This document shows, piece after piece, positions 17,564 through 21,858 of a DNA stretch of 21,858 nt (position 1 is its first letter; the number at the start of each line of letters is the position of its first letter). Both the position numbers and the translations under genes were made by a program. This DNA comes from a virus, in IMG/VR virus record IMGVR_UViG_3300023109_000165, positions 1 to 21,858 of that record; one strand, written 5' to 3'. The notes below the pieces were generated by a model, which worked only from the letters and a program-made list of their open reading frames with translations, did not search any database and had not been told where the DNA came from.

Positions 17564-17571
17564 GCTAAATA
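17564..17571 (+). promoter_or_regulatory. Possible weak late promoter ahead of the last gene
   Basis: GCTAAATA keeps six bases of TATAAATA (the TAAATA core) and ends 32 bases before the ATG at 17604, a spacing close to that of the strong promoters at 2475-2488 and 4393-4400. It fills most of the only sizeable gap in this half of the window (43 bases). Sequence match alone is weak. Confidence 0.35.
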
Positions 17572-17584
17572 ATAACTAGGAAAG

Positions 17585-17629
17585 ATGAACGAGCGCACGC
17601 ACCATGAGTTTTCATATCAATTCAGATAA
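17585..17629 (+). other. Possible 14-codon leader ORF overlapping the start of the last gene
   Basis: An ATG at 17585 has AGGAAAG directly in front, a better ribosome binding site than any for the large gene at 17604. It reads 14 codons in another frame (MNERTHHEFSYQFR) and stops at 17629, 26 bases into the large gene. It may couple or tune translation of that gene, or may be chance. Confidence 0.2.
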
Positions 17630-20600
17630 AGAAAAAATTAGAGGCGTTAATCCAAAACTTATTGGTGATAATGAACTCACTATTAGAGGTGGTACTGGAT
17701 CATCTGAAAAAGAAATTTTAAGAACTCAACTAGATTCCGAAACGGATTTACCTCGTGTTGGTATTAACAGAACTGGACAAAGAGTTAATACTATCACAAT
17801 TACCGAGTCTGGTTCTGGGTATACCGCCGCACCATTAGTAGAACTCACAGCACCTCCCGAAGGTGGAACACAAGCTTTAGCATCTGCCTTTATTTTCAAC
17901 GGTCGTGTTATTAACATTGCAGTTAATAACCCAGGTAGTGGTTATAATACTGCTCCTCAAGTTGTTATTAGTGGTGGTAATGGTTCTGGTGCTGCAGCAA
18001 CATCCGCACTTGATACCGTTGACTATGAACTTGATATTAATGGTGCTATTAGAACTTCCACGTCTATCATTTCAGATACGGCGAGAATTCTAAACCTAGA
18101 TATTGACAACTTTATCACTCCAGATACAAATTTTAGAGCGCCCAACTTAAAAACATATCAAAATAATACTGGTACTTTATGGGCACCAAATATTATTCTT
18201 CAGGAAAATTCATTTAGATATTTTGGTTCAAATGTTTATCAGGCACTAAATGCTGGAGAAACTGGACCTAGCGGTCCAGAGCATGTTGATGGTATTGTTG
18301 CAAATGGCGAAGTTAACTTCAAGCATGTTGGTTTTCGTGTAATTAATGAAGAAGAATTTAGATATAATGATACCGGAGACGCAGGTGTATATCCTCGTTC
18401 TATTACTCCTCTTCTAGGAGATAGATCCGACAAAATTGCTACTACTGAATATGTACTTAACCTAGCAACAAATGACGTTGGTGGTCGTGTTTATGTTTCA
18501 GAACAAATTGGTTCCGATCTAAATGATGGTCGTTCTGCTGTTGCTCCTGTTAGAACCATTAAGAAGGCAGCACAAATTGCATGGTCTACTCCTGGTGTCA
18601 AAGAAACGTTAATTATTTCTGGTGGTGATTATGTAGAAGACAATCCCATCTCACTACCACCAGACGCATCGGTTGTTGGTGATAACCTTCGTTTGGTTAT
18701 TATAAGACCAAACAATCCTGGCAAACACATCTTTAAGTTCGGTGATAAAAACTATGTCACTGGTGTTACTTATAGAGACAAAATTGATGCTAATGGCGAT
18801 GCTGTTGCTACTTGGGATTATGCTATGGTCTTTGACGACAAGCAAAGAATTCTTGTCGATAAAGAAGTAAATGGTGATATTGGTGTAAAGTTTCCAATTG
18901 GTCATCAAGTTTTTGGTCCAGATCAATTCCGTGTTGATTTTACTGGTAACACAGGATTATCAACTCTTGCTAATGGATTGGATGTAGTTGGTTTAAATAC
19001 TGGTTCAAGAGCAAATATTATTGATGTTAGGTTTGAGGAAACAACTGGCGCTAGCGCATATATTTCTGGATCAGCTGATGTAGAACTAAAAAGTGGTTCT
19101 TTTGTTCAAGGCGAACAATTTTCCTATATCACATCTGCTGGAACTGGTGCGGCAGTTAGTGGATTAACTATTACTGCTGCTTCTGGAGAGAACAAACTCA
19201 GATCTACTTCAGATCCGTCATCTATAATTCCAGCTGGCACATATGTGTTCGTGGATGATACTAACGATGCTGTCTTTACGCAAGGTTATTATCAAATTGC
19301 TTCAATTACACCAGATGATATTGATACTCCAACTTATTGGGATATTAGATTTTTTGGTATACTAGGAGCTCCTGAATGGAATAGCACTGCTGCGATTAGT
19401 GTTAATATTAACCAAGCAACACCACAAATTGAAACTTTTAATTCTACTTCACTAATTTCAATTAGAGCTGAAGGCGAAGTTGTATCAGTCAACGAAGATT
19501 TTGAAGCTTCGTATCCTATTATTAGATTAGATTTCTCGAAGCAAGGAGATCCATCTATTACACAAAACGGTTTCCAATTTGAAACATTTGGAAATTCTGA
19601 AGATATTGGTGGTGTTGTCTTTTACACAAGTGAACTTGTAGGTAGAAGCAATACTCACGAATTAAAAGAAGGTGAAGAAATTGTAATCTCTGGAATGCCA
19701 ACTTCCAATCCAGATCTATCTGCATTGAACGGTAAACAGAGAATTTATAAAGTTCTAGAAGATGCTGATGGTCGTGCTAGAAGATTTGTAATTCCCAAAA
19801 AATTTCCTGCTGTCGTTGACAATAATGTTCAACCAGGACAAACAGCAGTTGCAAAAACTTTCACGAGAAGTGTTACATTATCGCTCCTCAACTCACCAAA
19901 CACATTCGCAACCGCAACGCCTGTCGAAAGAAGGTATCAAGATGCTGTTACATTCATCCGCAACAACAGAGAATTTATTGCCGATGAAGTAGTAGGAAAA
20001 ATTAATGATCAATTCAAAAGAGATTATTATTCCGTATATGATATTGGTGGACAAGCAACTGCTCAATTTACACCAACAAATGTAACTTATAATCCTGCTA
20101 CAGGAGATACTGTATTCACAGTAAATAACCATGGATTATCTGTAGGAAATGGTATCAGGATTGCTGATCAGTCTATCACATTTACATGTGCGATGGATGG
20201 CAATCAAACAGAACACGCATTACCTGATACGGATCAATTTGCTAGCGGAAGATCTTTACCTATCACTGCATCTGATACAAACACATTTACTGTAAACGTT
20301 GGTGCTTCTGGTCCAGATCAGCAGTTTACACCCTCTGGTGCAAATTATGATCCAGCAACAGGAAGTCTTGTTTTAACAGTCGGACCACATACATTATCTG
20401 TTGGTGAAGGTATTATTATTGATGACAATTCGTTGTCCTTCACATGTGACATGGATGGAAATCAGTCAGTTAAGACTTATCCACGTCCTGGTATTGATCC
20501 TTTTGCTGGTAGGTCTATGCCTATCACAGCAGTTGCTGAAAATACTATCACCATTAATGCTGGTATTTCAGGTCCCAATAAGTATTTCACACCAACTGGT

Positions 20601-21858
20601 GCTAATTATAATCCAGTAACAGGTGATATGACAGTCACTGTTGGACAGCATGGTCTTGGGGTCGGACGTAGCGTTGTTCTTGCTGACAACTCATTTACGT
20701 TTACATGTGATCTGGATGGAAACGTACTTCAAAGCACATACCCACGTCCTGGACAAGATCCATTTGCTGGTAAGTCTATTGCTATTACTAGCGTTGGTGC
20801 TACTCAACATACCGCAACTGATGCTCCTTATGACGCAGCAACTGGTGTAGTAACACTAACTGTTTCAAACCATGGATTTACTAACGGTGATTATGTTAAA
20901 ATTGATAATGATTCATTAACATACACTTGTGATCTAGATGGTAATGTTGCTCAAAAATCATATCCTCGTGCTGGATATGATTACCCATCAGGTCGCTGGT
21001 TAGAAATCAGCAATGTAACTACCAACACATTTGATATTAATGTAGGATCTTCTTCTTACACTGGTACTCACACCTTCGTCAGTGCGGCTGCCAATGGCAT
21101 TGACCACCAAGATGGAACGTTTACAATCAACGTTGGAACTTCTTCCGACACTTCTGCTCATACGTTCATAACTGCATCAGCAAATGCTATCAAGCATGAA
21201 CCACAATCAATACATAGTTTTTCTGGTTCAGCATCCAATGCAGTAAAACATCTACCACAGTCTGTTCACACATTTGTAAGATCTGAATCAAATTCTCTAT
21301 CTGTTGGTGGTAGTTCTTTCAGCATATATCTCGGAACATTAGATCATGTAAATACTTGGGTTAGTGGCGGTACTGTAACTTCATCTACTGGTGCTGTAGT
21401 TAACGTTACTAATTTTGTATACGACACTTCAAATACTGGTGTTGCTGTAGTAACAACTGACCAACCATTAACTCTAGCAAATGATGATATTGTAAGACTA
21501 GCAGATTTGCTAATTGAATGTGAAGCTGGACAGAAAATTTATCCAGCATACAGTGCTCCAACGTCAACAAATTCTGGAAGTAATGGCGACGTTCAATGTA
21601 AGCAAGATGTTATCCACTTCTTAAATGCTCTAACACGAGATTTAGAATTTGGATCAAATCATAATATTATTGAAGCAGCAGATAGATATGTAGTTGGCGC
21701 AAAAATTGCTTATATTGAAAATGAAATTATTCAAACAGTTCGTGCGATTGAATATGCTCGCGAACTAGCAATCTTTGCAATGTGTAATTGGAGAACTGGT
21801 GACAGAACACAATCCAGTCCAATATACGTCCCAGAGTTTACATCGTCAGAAAGATATT
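17604..21858 (+). CDS. Large beta-helix and repeat-rich virion structural protein (3' truncated)
   Basis: The frame is open from ATG 17604 to the right edge (1418 codons visible) and clearly continues beyond it. An in-frame TGA at 17586 makes 17604 the first possible ATG. Residues about 61-136 hold two GSGY units (SGSGYTAAPLVEL, PGSGYNTAPQVVISGGNGSGA). From residue about 293, GGRVYVSEQIGSDLNDGRSA, then VRTIKKAAQIA, ETLIISGGDYVEDNPISLPP and ASVVGDN, resembles the start of a pectate-lyase-type right-handed beta-helix (DUF1565-like). A helical stretch RRYQDAVTFIRNNREFIADE lies at about 776-795. Four tandem beta repeats follow at about 822-1149, then short HTF repeats. A second helical stretch follows, VIHFLNALTRDLEFGSNHN and IIQTVRAIEYARELAIFAM. 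There is no signal peptide or membrane span. A baseplate appendage or fibre protein is likely; no T4 counterpart is recognised. Confidence 0.82.
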   Translation, partial: MSFHINSDKEKIRGVNPKLIGDNELTIRGGTGSSEKEILRTQLDSETDLPRVGINRTGQRVNTITITESGSGYTAAPLVELTAPPEGGTQALASAFIFNGRVINIAVNNPGSGYNTAPQVVISGGNGSGAAATSALDTVDYELDINGAIRTSTSIISDTARILNLDIDNFITPDTNFRAPNLKTYQNNTGTLWAPNIILQENSFRYFGSNVYQALNAGETGPSGPEHVDGIVANGEVNFKHVGFRVINEEEFRYNDTGDAGVYPRSITPLLGDRSDKIATTEYVLNLATNDVGGRVYVSEQIGSDLNDGRSAVAPVRTIKKAAQIAWSTPGVKETLIISGGDYVEDNPISLPPDASVVGDNLRLVIIRPNNPGKHIFKFGDKNYVTGVTYRDKIDANGDAVATWDYAMVFDDKQRILVDKEVNGDIGVKFPIGHQVFGPDQFRVDFTGNTGLSTLANGLDVVGLNTGSRANIIDVRFEETTGASAYISGSADVELKSGSFVQGEQFSYITSAGTGAAVSGLTITAASGENKLRSTSDPSSIIPAGTYVFVDDTNDAVFTQGYYQIASITPDDIDTPTYWDIRFFGILGAPEWNSTAAISVNINQATPQIETFNSTSLISIRAEGEVVSVNEDFEASYPIIRLDFSKQGDPSITQNGFQFETFGNSEDIGGVVFYTSELVGRSNTHELKEGEEIVISGMPTSNPDLSALNGKQRIYKVLEDADGRARRFVIPKKFPAVVDNNVQPGQTAVAKTFTRSVTLSLLNSPNTFATATPVERRYQDAVTFIRNNREFIADEVVGKINDQFKRDYYSVYDIGGQATAQFTPTNVTYNPATGDTVFTVNNHGLSVGNGIRIADQSITFTCAMDGNQTEHALPDTDQFASGRSLPITASDTNTFTVNVGASGPDQQFTPSGANYDPATGSLVLTVGPHTLSVGEGIIIDDNSLSFTCDMDGNQSVKTYPRPGIDPFAGRSMPITAVAENTITINAGISGPNKYFTPTGANYNPVTGDMTVTVGQHGLGVGRSVVLADNSFTFTCDLDGNVLQSTYPRPGQDPFAGKSIAITSVGATQHTATDAPYDAATGVVTLTVSNHGFTNGDYVKIDNDSLTYTCDLDGNVAQKSYPRAGYDYPSGRWLEISNVTTNTFDINVGSSSYTGTHTFVSAAANGIDHQDGTFTINVGTSSDTSAHTFITASANAIKHEPQSIHSFSGSASNAVKHLPQSVHTFVRSESNSLSVGGSSFSIYLGTLDHVNTWVSGGTVTSSTGAVVNVTNFVYDTSNTGVAVVTTDQPLTLANDDIVRLADLLIECEAGQKIYPAYSAPTSTNSGSNGDVQCKQDVIHFLNALTRDLEFGSNHNIIEAADRYVVGAKIAYIENEIIQTVRAIEYARELAIFAMCNWRTGDRTQSSPIYVPEFTSSERY
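17784..18011 (+). repeat. Two GSGY-type modules near the N-terminus of the last gene
   Basis: The units VNTITITESGSGYTAAPLVEL and INIAVNNPGSGYNTAPQVVI are followed by SGGNGSGAAATSAL. They are the cleanest copies in the window of the pattern also seen in the upstream genes. Confidence 0.8.
20067..21051 (+). repeat. Four-copy tandem repeat (about 86 residues) with TCxxDGN motif
   Basis: Copies begin near 20067, 20325, 20586 and 20811; the first two spacings are 258 and 261 bases, while the third copy is shorter (225). Each has Y-x-x-A/V-T-G near its start, then H-x-L/F-x-x-G, a strand, T-C-A/D-M/L-D-G-N, a Y-P-R or equivalent, an A/S-G-R/K turn and, except in the shortened copy, an N-x-G end strand. 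The four Cys motifs are TCAMDGN, TCDMDGN, TCDLDGN and TCDLDGN. Copies differ at DNA level, so the duplication is not recent. This repeat type is common in marine phage structural proteins. Confidence 0.85.
21069..21299 (+). repeat. Short HTF repeats
   Basis: Four short units follow the large repeats: HTFVSAAANGIDH, HTFITASANAIKHEPQS, HSFSGSASNAVKHLPQS and HTFVRSESNSL. Spacing is 99 bases between the first two and about 54-57 bases afterwards. The His-rich pattern H-x-F...A-N-x-I/V-x-H is unusual for this window. Confidence 0.7.

Noticed and set aside
18255-18290. Collagen-like Gly-x-y stretch (GETGPSGP) in the last gene
   Set aside because: It has only three or so triplets, too few for a collagen helix, although phage fibres do carry longer ones.
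20401-20850. Plus-strand frames at 20401-20619 and 20641-20850 (72 and 69 codons)
   Set aside because: They recur in the same shifted frame because the tandem repeats of the large gene repeat at DNA level. The Leu/Ile-rich sequence is an artefact of that frame and not a membrane protein.
17604-21858. Assignment of the last gene as T4 gp10, gp12 or a short tail fibre
   Set aside because: Gene order makes it tempting, but no T4 motif can be aligned, and the beta-helix start and repeats are of another type. It is left as an unnamed structural protein.
1-21858. tRNA genes, CRISPR arrays, insertion sequences, attachment sites, toxin-antitoxin or defence genes
   Set aside because: No cloverleaf sequence, regular spacer array, transposase or terminal inverted repeats were seen by eye on either strand. 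The window is almost fully occupied by virion genes.

Overview
The window looks like part of the late structural (baseplate and tail-fibre) cluster of an AT-rich, T4-like marine myovirus, most probably a cyanophage of Prochlorococcus or Synechococcus. The anchor is a protein at 2525-4336 whose two ends and core match the T4 baseplate wedge protein gp8. The other supports are a giant DUF4815-type virion protein, T4-type late promoter octamers (TATAAATA) and beta-rich phage modules (GSGYT..P repeats, TCxxDGN repeats, FNT..xxFEGY..W tail-fibre repeats) typical of cyanomyovirus structural genes. A T4-like phage of another marine bacterium, such as a pelagiphage, cannot be excluded from sequence alone. 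All genes are on the plus strand. I see no tRNA, integrase, CRISPR, IS element or host metabolic gene, and no gene-free stretch longer than about 100 bases.

Layout. 2-2467: 3' part of a large structural protein that runs off the left edge and sits in the slot of T4 gene 7. 2475-2488: two overlapping late promoter octamers. 2525-4336: gp8. 4355-4387: rho-independent terminator, followed by a late promoter at 4393-4400. 4437-12554: a 2705-residue DUF4815 protein. 12564-12770: a 68-residue coiled-coil protein. 12757-17058: a 1433-residue tail-fibre-like protein overlapping the previous gene. 17060-17560: a 166-residue unknown protein. 17604 to the right edge: a large protein with a probable beta-helix, tandem repeats and helical segments, truncated by the window end.

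Working together. gp8 is a wedge component of the baseplate. The flanking giant proteins probably form peripheral baseplate parts and host-contact fibres in place of T4 gp7, gp9, gp10, gp11 and gp12, which cannot be recognised here. From 12564 to 17560 the genes are packed with gaps of 9 and 1 bases and one 14-base overlap, which points to one translationally coupled unit.

Most noteworthy points: (1) a cupredoxin-like domain in the 1433-residue protein with candidate type-1 copper ligands (His631, Cys747, His750, Met753) in amicyanin-like C-x2-H-x2-M spacing, split by an inserted beta module; (2) the same GSGY-type module in at least five different genes, in places apparently inserted inside otherwise conserved domains; (3) a four-copy, roughly 86-residue repeat with one Cys and a DGN motif per copy, which seems to interrupt a helical domain in the last gene; (4) late promoters placed at fairly constant distances upstream of the large genes, one set directly behind a terminator.
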